Positions 7,948-17,109 of a DNA stretch of 44,841 nt are shown here, piece after piece. This DNA comes from Sphaerospermopsis kisseleviana NIES-73 (GTDB lineage: Bacteria; Cyanobacteriota; Cyanobacteriia; Cyanobacteriales; Nostocaceae), in contig NZ_AP018314.1 in NCBI RefSeq assembly GCF_002368075.1, positions 2,819,394-2,864,234 on the forward strand, written 5' to 3'. The translations under genes and the position numbers were made by a program. Below the pieces are notes generated by a model. The model did no database searches and was not told the DNA's origin. It saw only the letters and a program-made list of their open reading frames with translations. Each line of letters starts with the position of its first letter. Within the stretch, counting starts at the first letter, position 1.

Positions 7948-9951
7948 ATGTCAGTATTTGTTGCTGTAGATCAAATTGATAAAGTCTTTGAATTAACTGG
8001 TGGCGGTCAATATATCGCTCTCAAAGGCATTAATTTAGAAATCAAAAAGGGTGAATTTATATCTTTAATTGGTCACTCTGGTTGTGGAAAATCAACCCTT
8101 TTAAATATGATTGCTGGTTTAGATTTGCCCACAGAAGGTTTAGTAACTCTGGAAGGTCAAAGAATTAAAAAACCTGGTCCAGATAGAATGGTGGTATTTC
8201 AAAACTATTCTCTCTTACCTTGGCGCACAGTCAGAGAAAATATTGCTTTGGCGGTTAATTCTGTGTTAAATGGAATGCCAGCAGCAGAACGAAAAGCAAT
8301 TGTCGAAAGACATATAGATATGGTGGGTTTACGTCCCCATGCTGATAAACAACCAGCAATGTTATCAGGAGGACAAAAACAACGGGTAGCGATCGCCCGC
8401 GCTCTGGCAATTCGTCCTAAACTATTACTATTAGATGAACCTTTTGGAGCATTAGACGCACTGACTCGCGGTAATTTGCAAGAACAATTAATGCAAATTT
8501 GTGAAGAAAATCAAGTTACCGCAGTGATGGTGACACACGATGTAGATGAAGCCGTTTTGTTATCTGATAGAATTGTCATGTTAACCAACGGACCAGAATC
8601 AAAAATAGGGGATATTTTAGAAGTAGATATTCCCAGACCCAGGAAACGAATGGAAGTAGTAGAACATCCCAGTTACTACACCTTACGTAGTGAAATGATC
8701 TACTTCCTCAACCAACAAAAACGTATTAAAAAACTACGTGCCAGAAAAACCCCAGCCATCCCCCGTCATGGTTTAGAAAAAGTAAATTTAGAAATTGGTT
8801 TTCTCCCTATTACAGCTTGTGCGCCCCTAGCAGTAGCTAAAGAAAAAGGTTTCTTTACTAAACATGGTTTAGATGAAGTTTCCTTAGTGAGAGAAAGTAA
8901 CTGGCGGGGTGTTGTTGATGGTATTACTGGCGGATATTTAGATGCTGCCCAAATGCCTTCAGGAATGCCGATGTGGTTATCATTAGGAGGTAATAAAAAC
9001 CAACCTTTACCGATTGTCACATCCTTAACTATGACTCGCAACGGTAACGCCATTACCCTAGCGAAAAAGTTTTATGAACAGGGTGTACATAGTCTTTCTG
9101 ACTTCCACAACTACCTTCTCAAAACCCGTGAACAAATGCACAGAATGGGGGTTGTACATCCGGCATCAATGCACAATTTACTTTTGCGTTATTGGTTAGC
9201 AGCAGGAGGAATTGATCCTGATATTGATGTCGCCATGAAAAATATTCCCCCTGCCCAAATGGTGGTAGATTTGAAAGGTGGAAGTATTGATGGTTATTGT
9301 GTAGGAGAACCTTGGAATTATCGCGCCGCAGTAGAGGGTTCAGGTTTTACAATTGCCACAGATTTAGAAGTTTGGTTAGGACATCCTGCTAAAGTTTTAG
9401 GAGTTAGAGAAGACTGGGCTAGTGCTTATCCTAATACTCATATTGCCTTAACCAAAGCATTGTTAGAAGCCTGTAAATATTGTGCTGATCCTAAAAATGC
9501 TCAGGAAGTGAGATCCATCTTAGCAAATCGGGAATATGTGAATACTGACATTGATTTTATTCAACTTGAAGATCCCAATGCTAATAGTTGCGATTTAGAT
9601 CATCCCATGCGGGAATATGCCCATCATCAATTTTATGGTACATCTGCCATTAATCGTCCTAGCAGAACTGAGCAAACTTGGATTATGACACAGTTAGCAA
9701 GATGGGGTGAAACTCCTTTCCCCCGTAACTGGGTAGAAATTGTGGAAAGAGTTTGTCGTGTGGGTGTGTTTAGTACAGCAGCGAGAGAATTAGGTTTAGA
9801 TATCAGTTACACCCGTCAACCTATTCAATTATTTGATGGTAAACCTTTCAACGCTGATGATCCTTTTGCTTATCTCAGTAGTTTAGAAATTAAACGTGAT
9901 TTTTCTGTGGCGGAAGTGGTACTTGATACTCCCAGAAAGGTAGCAGCTTAA
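7948..9951 (+). CDS. cmpC: Bicarbonate ABC transporter ATPase with fused binding-protein-like domain, CmpC
   Basis: 667 residues in two parts. Residues 1-270 are an ABC ATPase: Walker A GHSGCGKST, signature LSGGQKQR, Walker B LLLLDEPFGALD, switch VTHDVDEA. From about residue 275 to the end is a CmpA/NrtA-like domain ([43 protein letters not shown]). In this family the C-terminal domain is thought to sense cytoplasmic substrate and regulate transport. The open frame runs back to 7834, but ATG 7948 is where homology begins. The stretch before it is ACCAATT heptamer repeat, so there is no recognisable Shine-Dalgarno sequence. The length agrees with CmpC/NrtC proteins (about 660). Confidence 0.92.
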   Translation: MSVFVAVDQIDKVFELTGGGQYIALKGINLEIKKGEFISLIGHSGCGKSTLLNMIAGLDLPTEGLVTLEGQRIKKPGPDRMVVFQNYSLLPWRTVRENIALAVNSVLNGMPAAERKAIVERHIDMVGLRPHADKQPAMLSGGQKQRVAIARALAIRPKLLLLDEPFGALDALTRGNLQEQLMQICEENQVTAVMVTHDVDEAVLLSDRIVMLTNGPESKIGDILEVDIPRPRKRMEVVEHPSYYTLRSEMIYFLNQQKRIKKLRARKTPAIPRHGLEKVNLEIGFLPITACAPLAVAKEKGFFTKHGLDEVSLVRESNWRGVVDGITGGYLDAAQMPSGMPMWLSLGGNKNQPLPIVTSLTMTRNGNAITLAKKFYEQGVHSLSDFHNYLLKTREQMHRMGVVHPASMHNLLLRYWLAAGGIDPDIDVAMKNIPPAQMVVDLKGGSIDGYCVGEPWNYRAAVEGSGFTIATDLEVWLGHPAKVLGVREDWASAYPNTHIALTKALLEACKYCADPKNAQEVRSILANREYVNTDIDFIQLEDPNANSCDLDHPMREYAHHQFYGTSAINRPSRTEQTWIMTQLARWGETPFPRNWVEIVERVCRVGVFSTAARELGLDISYTRQPIQLFDGKPFNADDPFAYLSSLEIKRDFSVAEVVLDTPRKVAA

Positions 9952-9965
9952 AGCTAAAAGCTATT

Positions 9966-10078
9966 CTCGTTCCCATACTCTGTATGGGAATGAACACAGT
10001 AAGGCTCTGCCTTACACAGCTATCAATGAGCGAGGCAGAGCCTCTTAATAGCGTTCCCAGTCTGAGACTAGGAACGAG
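9966..10078. repeat. MITE-like repeat between cmpC and cmpD
   Basis: It begins CTCGTTCCCATACTCTG and ends in TAGGAACGAG; this is the reverse-orientation copy of the element at 1179-1285. Internal palindromes include CATACTCTGTATG and a second arm pair around AGGCTCTGCCT / AGGCAGAGCCT. It lies inside the cmp operon, so it is probably transcribed and could be a processing or attenuation point. Confidence 0.75.
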
Positions 10079-10143
10079 ACGGAATTGAATTGGTTTTTGA
10101 GACTTTACCAATTACCCATTACCAATTACCCATTACCAAAACT

Positions 10144-11007
10144 ATGCAAAACCGTACTCTCGCTTTTAATAACTCCCCTAAAACCCAAATGCAAACATCT
10201 ACTAAAACCCGCAACCGTCAAGCATTTCTACAAATTCAAGATGTCACTAAAACCTACCCCACGAAAAAAGGACCCTTTACAGTTCTGGATGGAGTCAATT
10301 TAGAAGTTGATCAAGGTGAGTTTATTTGTGTGATCGGCCACTCTGGTTGTGGTAAGTCCACTTTATTAAATATGGTGTCTGGTTTTAATACTCCTACCAC
10401 TGGCCGGGTGTTATTGGAAGGACAACCAATTGTTAAACCAGGTCCAGATCGGATGGTAGTATTCCAAAACTATGCGCTTTTACCTTGGCGGACAGCGTTT
10501 GAAAATATTTACTTGGCTGTAAATGCTGTTTACCCCACTAAACCAGAAGCCGAAAAACGATCTATTGTTCGGGAACATTTAGCTATGGTTGGTCTGTCTG
10601 ATGCTATGGAGAAGAAACCCATGCAAATGTCTGGGGGGATGAGACAGCGTGTTTCTATTGCTCGCGCTTTAGCTATTCGTCCGAAAGTATTAATTTTAGA
10701 TGAACCTTTTGGCGCTTTAGATGCGATCACCAAAGAAGAGTTACAGGAGGAGTTGTTAAAAATTTGGAATGAAAATCGTTGTACCGTGTTGATGATTACC
10801 CATGATATTGATGAGGCGCTGTTTTTGGCGGATAAGTTAGTGATGATGACTAATGGACCTCATGCCAAAATTGGGGAAGTGATGGAAATTCCTTTTTCCC
10901 GGCCACGCGATCGCGCCCTGATCATGGAAGATCCCAAGTATTATCAACTCCGTAACTATGCCTTAGACTTCCTGTTTAACCGTTTCGCTCATGATGATGT
11001 AGGTTAA
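10144..11007 (+). CDS. cmpD: Bicarbonate ABC transporter ATPase CmpD
   Basis: Second ATPase of BCT1, 287 residues, ATPase domain only. Walker A is GHSGCGKST, signature MSGGMRQR, Walker B VLILDEPFGALD and switch ITHDIDEA. The signature has M for the usual L, as is common in this family. ATG 10144 is chosen over an upstream TTG (10090) because the extra codons are ACCAATT repeats. ATG 10189 is an alternative. No ribosome-binding site is visible: heptamer repeat runs up to the start codon. The 192-base gap after cmpC contains a MITE-like repeat, unlike compact cmp operons. No narB follows, again against a nitrate operon. Confidence 0.9.
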   Translation: MQNRTLAFNNSPKTQMQTSTKTRNRQAFLQIQDVTKTYPTKKGPFTVLDGVNLEVDQGEFICVIGHSGCGKSTLLNMVSGFNTPTTGRVLLEGQPIVKPGPDRMVVFQNYALLPWRTAFENIYLAVNAVYPTKPEAEKRSIVREHLAMVGLSDAMEKKPMQMSGGMRQRVSIARALAIRPKVLILDEPFGALDAITKEELQEELLKIWNENRCTVLMITHDIDEALFLADKLVMMTNGPHAKIGEVMEIPFSRPRDRALIMEDPKYYQLRNYALDFLFNRFAHDDVG

Positions 11008-11016
11008 TACTAAACC

Positions 11017-11045
11017 AGGCGAATTAAATTTCGCCTATATATTTT
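11017..11045 (+). terminator. Candidate terminator after cmpD
   Basis: AGGCGAA (11017-11023) pairs with TTCGCCT (11030-11036) across a six-base loop, followed by a T-rich stretch (ATATATTTTC). The stem is short and the T run is interrupted, so this is a moderate candidate for the end of the cmp transcript. Confidence 0.5.
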
Positions 11046-11921
11046 CTCAGTAAACCTTTTTTTACCTATTCCCTGTTCCCTGTTCCCTCATAAATAAATA
11101 ATGGTTTTCATAGAATAAAATTTATACATTGACTAATACAGCCAATTTTGGGCTTTCATATAAGCTTCTGCTTATATGAGGTATATAATATTTTTCTTAT
11201 AATTCATGTCTTTGGGTTATTTTTTTTTGACCTAAAGGCTGTATGCTATTTGTAATCAAACAGTTGATCCCCGGTTTCAACTGCAAAAACCAAACTGGGT
11301 AGATAGTTCTGCATGATTGTGTTTCAAGGTAACTAGGATTTCTCCTGAAGTAGAACCTTAATTCACAATTCATGTAAATTGTCAAACATAATCACAAATC
11401 AGCAAGATATTTTACACTTGCTGTTTTTTGTACCTAGAAAACAGTTAAGCACTACTTGAGGAGCATTGACAAATGTATTTTGAGAAAAAAGTTTTAATAA
11501 AACTTAAATGTTGAAATTACATATTTATATCAACATTAGTATATCCTCTACCGCAACATAAAAATGAAAAGGCTGTTAATAAACACTCTTTACTTTTTAT
11601 TTTGACAGCTTAACTTCTGGAAATTACATCAACAGAAATTAGCCAACATTAATATTTTCAACTAATAGTAAACTGGGTGACAAAATTTTTAATTGTTACC
11701 AAGGGTTGTTATTACCAAATAATCATAGTTGCATTATTAGCGATCAAGTTTTTGGCAGTTGAAAATAGTTGTTTTGGTGTGGCTAAGTGCTTGTAATTTC
11801 AGTCTGCGGTAAAAACCTGTGCTGTAGGTGTGAAGAGTCTCACTCTTTCTTTATTTCTTTAACGTTCATTTAGTTTATTTATTGCAATGCTCCTGATCAG
11901 AGGAGTCACAAGGAGGTATTC
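11046..11921. other. Long upstream region of sbtA
   Basis: About 880 bases without a credible gene. It contains TTCCCTG repeats near 11070 and a perfect inverted repeat, AATGTTGA (11507-11514) and TCAACATT (11530-11537), spaced 15 bases, which is a possible operator about 390 bases before sbtA. sbtA genes are induced by low CO2 through LysR-type regulators (CcmR/NdhR, CmpR), but the repeat does not match the NdhR consensus I know. The 62-codon frame at 11197-11385 on the minus strand has no recognisable features. Confidence 0.55.
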
Positions 11922-13031
11922 GTGGATTTTGTGTCCTTATTTATTACGGACTTTATTGCTCAGTTGCAGTCCCCAACACTGGCCTTTTTGATTGGTGGAA
12001 TGATCATTGCTGCTCTGGGTAGCGAATTGGTAATTCCAGAGTCAATTTGTACGATCATCGTCTTCATGCTGCTGACCAAAATCGGTTTGACTGGTGGAAT
12101 TGCGATCCGTAATTCCAATCTGTTGGATATGGTTTTACCCGCATTGTTTGCTGTAATCACAGGTATTGGGGTTGTATTCATCGCCCGGTATACATTGGCC
12201 AAGCTGCCTAAAGTTAGAACTGTGGATGCGATCGCCACCGGGGGGTTATTTGGTGCGGTGAGTGGTTCTACAATGGCTGCCGGTCTGACGGTACTGGAAG
12301 AACAAAAAATTCCCTTTGAAGCATGGACTGGCGCACTCTATCCCTTTATGGATATCCCCGCCCTTGTAACTGCCATTGTGGTAGCTAATATTTACCTCAA
12401 CAAGAGGAAACTTAAAGAATCAGGCGACTCTGCTATGCAGGAGTCTTTCAGCAAGCAGGCTGTGGCGGCAGGTGACTATCCCACTACCAGACAGGAGTAT
12501 CTCAGTCAGCAGAAAGATCCCGGTGAGAATAAAGTGAAGATATGGCCAATCATCGAGGAAAGTCTCCGTGGTCCTGCTTTATCCGCCATGTTGTTAGGTC
12601 TAGCTCTGGGACTGTTCACCCAGCCGGAAAGTGTCTACAAAAGCTTCTACGATCCCGCCTTTCGTGGTTTGCTCTCGATCTTGATGTTGGTTATGGGTAT
12701 GGAAGCTTGGTCAAGGGTTGGTGAACTGCGTAAGGTAGCTCAATGGTACGTTGTGTATAGTGTGATAGCACCATTTATACATGGGTTAATTGCCTTCGGT
12801 TTAGGTATGATTGCTCACTACACCATGAACTTCAGCATGGGTGGTGTTGTAGTTCTAGCTGTTATCGCTTCCTCTAGTTCCGATATCTCCGGTCCTCCTA
12901 CCTTGCGGGCAGGTATTCCTTCAGCTAACCCCTCCGCTTATATAGGTGCATCCACAGCCATTGGTACACCAGTTGCAATCGGCTTGTGTATACCGTTCTT
13001 TGTCGGTTTGGCACAGGCGATCGGCGGCTAA
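11922..13031 (+). CDS. sbtA: Sodium-dependent bicarbonate transporter SbtA
   Basis: High-affinity Na+/HCO3- symporter of the inner membrane, 369 residues, two halves of about five helices. Characteristic stretches are SPTLAFLIGGMIIAALGSELVIPE at the start, GGLFGAVSGSTMAAGLTVLEEQ near 107-128, and SSSSDISGPPTLRAGIPSANPSAYIGASTAIGTP near the end. The charged cytoplasmic loop between the halves is about residues 158-208. The start is GTG 11922 behind a strong AAGGAGGT. It is followed by sbtB, the usual partner. The DNA of sbtA and sbtB is visibly richer in G+C and in C-ending codons than that of the surrounding genes. Confidence 0.96.
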   Translation: MDFVSLFITDFIAQLQSPTLAFLIGGMIIAALGSELVIPESICTIIVFMLLTKIGLTGGIAIRNSNLLDMVLPALFAVITGIGVVFIARYTLAKLPKVRTVDAIATGGLFGAVSGSTMAAGLTVLEEQKIPFEAWTGALYPFMDIPALVTAIVVANIYLNKRKLKESGDSAMQESFSKQAVAAGDYPTTRQEYLSQQKDPGENKVKIWPIIEESLRGPALSAMLLGLALGLFTQPESVYKSFYDPAFRGLLSILMLVMGMEAWSRVGELRKVAQWYVVYSVIAPFIHGLIAFGLGMIAHYTMNFSMGGVVVLAVIASSSSDISGPPTLRAGIPSANPSAYIGASTAIGTPVAIGLCIPFFVGLAQAIGG

Positions 13032-13104
13032 TCCCAGAGGGGTCGTGGTCTGTTGGCGCTCCTTGAACCGGCAGACTAAGCAACTCAGTATTGGGTTTGC
13101 ATAA

Positions 13105-13482
<378 letters not shown>

Positions 13483-13502
13483 GCGGAAACGACGCAGACT
13501 TT

Positions 13503-13530
13503 AAAAGCCGGGGCATGACCCCGGTTTTTT
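13503..13530 (+). terminator. Rho-independent terminator after sbtB
   Basis: CCGGGG (13508-13513) pairs with CCCCGG (13519-13524) across the loop CATGA, preceded by AAAA and followed by TTTTTT. This is a textbook intrinsic terminator 21 bases after the sbtB stop. Confidence 0.9.
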
Positions 13531-14002
13531 GATGGTCGTTACTCAAAACGTTAGTCAATTTAGATCCCACATTCCGCACCCCAACTGTCACTCAGAATTT
13601 TTGTAGGTTGGGTTGAACACAGTGAAACCCAACAAACGCTATGATCAATTAATAGGGGTTGCTGAATCAACTCAAAACATTGATCAATCAAAGGGTTGAG
13701 GTTGAGAAACAGGAAAGTAGGTGCAAAGATTTTCCAGGGTTAGTAGCTAGTACCGCTTCGCGGAAGTCAAAAGTCAAAAGTCAAAAATAATAGGTCGTAA
13801 GCTTTTTAGTCATTGAGAATGGTTGGTTTATTTACGCCTTGCTGTACTAGTTACTGTTTTCTTAACTAACACTAACAAATACCGATGGCGAAATCACTAC
13901 TTAACGTAAGTTGCTAGTTACAGATATTCAGGTTTATTTCTCGATTAGATCCCCCCTCACCCCTGTGTAGTCTTCTGAATGTGGTATTTACTAGAAAATC
14001 CT
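13531..14002. repeat. Intergenic region with dispersed-repeat fragments
   Basis: It holds a GTAGGTTGGGTTGAACAC fragment (13603 on) shared with the element at 27196-27280, AAAGTCA heptamers near 13770 and an AGATCCCCCCT fragment near 13947. I see no gene in it. Confidence 0.6.
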
Positions 14003-14599
14003 ATGAAAATACATCTAAGATTTTCTCAAGAGATAAAGTCTTTACTGCAACGTTTATCAGACCAGTCACTAACTCTAGGTGATGTGCTGACAGAAACCTC
14101 AGAACGGGGTTTTAGCTTGGTGATTGCATTATTAGTTTTACCGTTTTTGTTTCCCATGCCTCCAGGGTTAACTGGTCCTTTTGGGGTCGCTTGTTTGCTG
14201 TTGTCTCTACAAATGCTTTTGGGTAGGCGATCGCCTTGGCTACCTAGAAAAATCGCTACTTATCAATTTCCTCGCCCCTTTGCTCAAGTTATCCTGCAAA
14301 ACTTATGTCGAGTCACTTCATTATTAGAAAAAATTACTCGTCCTCGCTTGACAAAAATTGCTTCTCATGATTTGGTTTGGCGATTTAATGGCTTGTGTAT
14401 TTCCTGGTTGACTGTTCTATTAATGTCACCTGTTCCCTTTACCAATCCTATCCCTACCATCGGTATTTTACTTTTTGCTGTTGCCAGTATTGAATCGGAT
14501 GGCTTGCTAATATGTATTTGTTATGTGATGACAGCTTTGATTACGTTGTTATTTGCACTGATTGGTTATGCAGTCTGGTCAGCTCCTGGTTTGCTTTAA
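14003..14599 (+). CDS. ExoD-family membrane protein
   Basis: 198 residues, a small membrane protein of the ExoD family (exopolysaccharide synthesis ExoD, named from Rhizobium; its biochemical role is not established). Typical features are SLTLGDVLTETSERGFSLVIALLVLPFLFPMPPGLTGPFG near the N-terminus, RRSPWLPRK, and hydrophobic helices at about 130-150, 155-170 and 173-195. ATG 14003 (MKIHLRF) is preferred over ATG 13979 because homology starts there. It stands alone between the sbt terminator and a candidate small RNA. Confidence 0.8.
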   Translation: MKIHLRFSQEIKSLLQRLSDQSLTLGDVLTETSERGFSLVIALLVLPFLFPMPPGLTGPFGVACLLLSLQMLLGRRSPWLPRKIATYQFPRPFAQVILQNLCRVTSLLEKITRPRLTKIASHDLVWRFNGLCISWLTVLLMSPVPFTNPIPTIGILLFAVASIESDGLLICICYVMTALITLLFALIGYAVWSAPGLL

Positions 14600-14639
14600 A
14601 ATTGCGGTTTTCTGGAAATGATAAAGTTTTATTAAAAAA

Positions 14640-14756
14640 TACCCTTTCTTTAGAGAATACGCTATAATAAAATGCCCAGCCTAAAAAGCTGAGGAAAAAG
14701 TGATTCATAGAAATTCACACTCAATTAAAGTTCTATTGGTCAAAGAACTTTTTTAC
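14640..14756 (+). ncRNA. Candidate small RNA with promoter and terminator
   Basis: A consensus TATAAT stands at 14663-14668, giving an expected start near 14675. About 75 bases later a hairpin, AAAGTTCT (14727-14734) with AGAACTTT (14744-14751), runs into a T tract (to 14754). Two smaller stem-loops are possible between them (AGC..GCT near 14680, GTGA..TCAC near 14700-14718). There is no open frame of note. It could also be only the 3' end of the exoD transcript. No known family is recognised. Confidence 0.4.
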
Positions 14757-14807
14757 TCACAAAAATACAAAACTAAGCAATTCAAAGCAATTCAAAATTG
14801 CTCAAAT

Positions 14808-14991
14808 AAAACCCCCAGCTAATGGCTGAGGGTAATGATCTAAATTAAGGTGCATCTACTGTTTTTCTTATCCGTAGGGATTTTGACTAGATCCGGAAAG
14901 TTTCGGTTATGCAAATATTTTTTTTGTATATAATCGAAAAATGTTTTAGTGAAACCCCCAGTTCCACCTGAGGGTAATTGATCAATTAAGG
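14808..14991 (-). repeat. Two tandem terminator-like hairpins, read on the minus strand
   Basis: Two related units, at 14808-14850 and 14951-14991, share CCTTAATT, then TTACCCTCAG, a loop, and CTGGGGGTTT on the minus strand. The stems are CCCTCAGC/GCTGGGGG (14812-14832) and CCCTCAG/CTGGGGG (14955-14974), each followed by T residues. They lie downstream of mntB on its coding strand, so they may be two terminators or a short array of small RNAs. The loops differ while the stems are kept. Confidence 0.55.
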
Positions 14992-15057
14992 TTTATGTAT
15001 TTCCGCCGGGGTGTCTGCCAAATCAGGAAGAATTTAACAAGAGCGATCGCTTTTTTG

Positions 15058-15078
15058 CCCATCTTCTGTGAAGATGGG
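15058..15078. repeat. Perfect stem-loop after mntB
   Basis: CCCATCTTC (15058-15066) and GAAGATGGG (15070-15078) form a nine-pair stem with a three-base loop, 17 bases beyond the mntB stop. A run of T lies on the plus-strand 5' side and of A on the mntB strand, so it is not a classical terminator for mntB. It is probably an RNA 3'-end stabilising structure. Confidence 0.55.
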
Positions 15079-15094
15079 TAAAAGGTGATATTCC

Positions 15095-15955
15095 CTAACT
15101 TCCTGTTTTCTGCTGTTTGCCTCCAGCGTGCTGAAAAATTCCATGTCTAGGACTAAACAAAAAAGCTAAGATAAATAAACCCGAAACAACCAACACAATC
15201 GCAGGTCCAGAAGGTAAATTATAAAAATAGCTCAGATACATTCCGCTAATACTAGAAATTACACCAATTACCGCCCCTAAAATCATTACTTCATGTAATC
15301 GTTTTACTAATAAATATGCAGTTGCCCCTGGGGTAATTAATAGTGATAATACTAAAATCACTCCTACAGCTTTCATGCTGGCGACAATTGTTAAAGAAAT
15401 TAACAACATTAAACCAAAGTTTAAACGATTAATTGGTAAACCTGCGGCTTGTGCGCCTAATGGATCAAAGGTGTAAAATAACAGTTCTTTATATAGTAAA
15501 AAAACGATGATTAAAACGATAGCAGCAATGATAGCTGTGTCTCGCACTTCGTCAACTGTTACGCCGAGAATGTTACCAAATAAAAAATGATTAAGGTCGA
15601 TTTTATTGCTTTTTTGAATGATTGTAATTAGGGTAATACCAAGGGCAAAAAAAGCTGAAAATACTATCCCCATTGCTGCATCTTCTTTGATGGGGGAACG
15701 GGTTTTAATAAATGCTATGGCTATGGTACTTAATATCCCGGCAATAAACGCCCCAATAAAAATATTAGCACCTATCATGAAGGCGATCGCCAGTCCTGGT
15801 AGTACGGAATGGCTGATCGCATCACCTAGTAATGCTAGTCTTTGTACCATTAAGTAACTACCAACTATCGCACATAATAAGCCTACTAATATGGCGATGA
15901 TTAATGAACGTTGCATGAAGCTATATTGTAATGGTTCAATTAGTGTGTTTAACAT
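15095..15955 (-). CDS. mntB: Manganese ABC transporter permease MntB
   Basis: Inner-membrane permease of the metal ABC-3 family, 286 residues with about eight helices. Family marks are YLMVQRLALLGDAISHSVLPGLAI (about 34-57), the LFGNILGVT stretch (about 125-133), DPLGAQAAGLP, and MKAVGVILVLSLLITPGATA (about 193-212). It is read together with mntA, 236 bases upstream; the gap is filled with AGGAAGAGA and ACTCCTG repeats. The binding protein MntC (divergent, +) has Mn-type ligands, which is why this set is called manganese rather than zinc. A zinc role cannot be fully excluded for the permease alone. Confidence 0.85.
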   Translation of the reverse strand: MLNTLIEPLQYSFMQRSLIIAILVGLLCAIVGSYLMVQRLALLGDAISHSVLPGLAIAFMIGANIFIGAFIAGILSTIAIAFIKTRSPIKEDAAMGIVFSAFFALGITLITIIQKSNKIDLNHFLFGNILGVTVDEVRDTAIIAAIVLIIVFLLYKELLFYTFDPLGAQAAGLPINRLNFGLMLLISLTIVASMKAVGVILVLSLLITPGATAYLLVKRLHEVMILGAVIGVISSISGMYLSYFYNLPSGPAIVLVVSGLFILAFLFSPRHGIFQHAGGKQQKTGS

Positions 15956-16191
<236 letters not shown>

Positions 16192-17019
16192 TTATGCTGC
16201 ATCACTGAAGTAGATGACTTTTCCGCCATAAGCACGATGTAGGTTTTCTTCTGTGAGAACTTGTTGGCGTGAACCTGTGGCGATTAGTTCACAATTGAGT
16301 AAAATTAAATCATCAAAATGGGTGATTGATTCGCCTAAGTCGTGGTTTACTACTAATACAATTTTATTGGCTGCTGTTAGTTCGTGAAAAACTTCAAAAA
16401 TTATTGTTTGGGTTTTTTGATCTATTCCTACAAAGGGTTCGTCAAAACAAAAAATTTCTGCTTGTTGGGTTAATGCACGGGCTAAAAATACTCTCTGTTG
16501 TTGTCCTCCTGATAGTTCTCCAATAGGGCGATCGCTGTATTCTTTCATTCCTACCCGTTCTAAGGCTGCTTTTGCTACTTGGCGACTAACAGCCGAGAAA
16601 CTACGCAACCAACCTGTTTTTTTTACACGCCCCATCATCACTACATCCCACACTGTAGCGGGGTAATTCCAGTCTATTTGGCTTCTTTGTGGTACGTAGG
16701 CAACTTTTTCTAGTTGCTGCATTAAAGGTTTATTTTCATACAAGACGTTACCGCTACTCTTGGGAACTAATCCCAACATGGCTTTCATTAGTGTGCTTTT
16801 ACCAGCACCATTAGGTCCAAAAATTCCTGTTAATTTTCCTGGTTTGATGATGCAGTTCACATCCCGTAAAGCTTCTTGTGTGCGGTAATATACTCCTAAA
16901 TGGGATATGTTAATGGTTGCTTGAGAACTCATATCAATAGATTTTCTCGTTTGTACAGGTATTTCCTGTGACTGTCTCCGTAATAAATTGAATGTTTGGT
17001 AAAAAGAAATATTTTGCAT
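16192..17019 (-). CDS. mntA: Manganese ABC transporter ATP-binding protein MntA
   Basis: 275 residues, ATPase of a metal ABC-3 importer. Walker A is GPNGAGKST (about 69-77), the Q-loop is YVPQRSQIDWNYP, which is typical of Mn/Zn ATPases, the signature is LSGGQQQR, Walker B is IFCFDEPF and the switch is VNHDLG. The first 29 residues have no clear homology; an internal ATG at 16932 (MSSQATINIS) may be the true start. It is divergent from mntC across about 90 bases. In Synechocystis mntC, mntA and mntB run in one direction, so the order here is rearranged. Confidence 0.88.
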   Translation of the reverse strand: MQNISFYQTFNLLRRQSQEIPVQTRKSIDMSSQATINISHLGVYYRTQEALRDVNCIIKPGKLTGIFGPNGAGKSTLMKAMLGLVPKSSGNVLYENKPLMQQLEKVAYVPQRSQIDWNYPATVWDVVMMGRVKKTGWLRSFSAVSRQVAKAALERVGMKEYSDRPIGELSGGQQQRVFLARALTQQAEIFCFDEPFVGIDQKTQTIIFEVFHELTAANKIVLVVNHDLGESITHFDDLILLNCELIATGSRQQVLTEENLHRAYGGKVIYFSDAA

Positions 17020-17109
17020 ATCCGTGTTTAAAATATCTATTCTTTGAGCTTACTATAAAAATGAGAAAAAAATGAAAAAACCAATAATTTGAATTAATCA
17101 ATTAGATAA

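Noticed and set aside
5610-11007. Nitrate transporter nrtABCD
   Set aside because: The binding protein has CmpA-type segments ([21 protein letters not shown]), there is no nirA or narB on either side, and sbtA-sbtB follow.
11197-11385. 62-codon frame on the minus strand
   Set aside because: No homology or ribosome-binding site is recognised; it lies in an AT-rich upstream region.
15058-15078. Terminator of mntB
   Set aside because: The stem is strong but is followed by A, not T, residues on the mntB strand.
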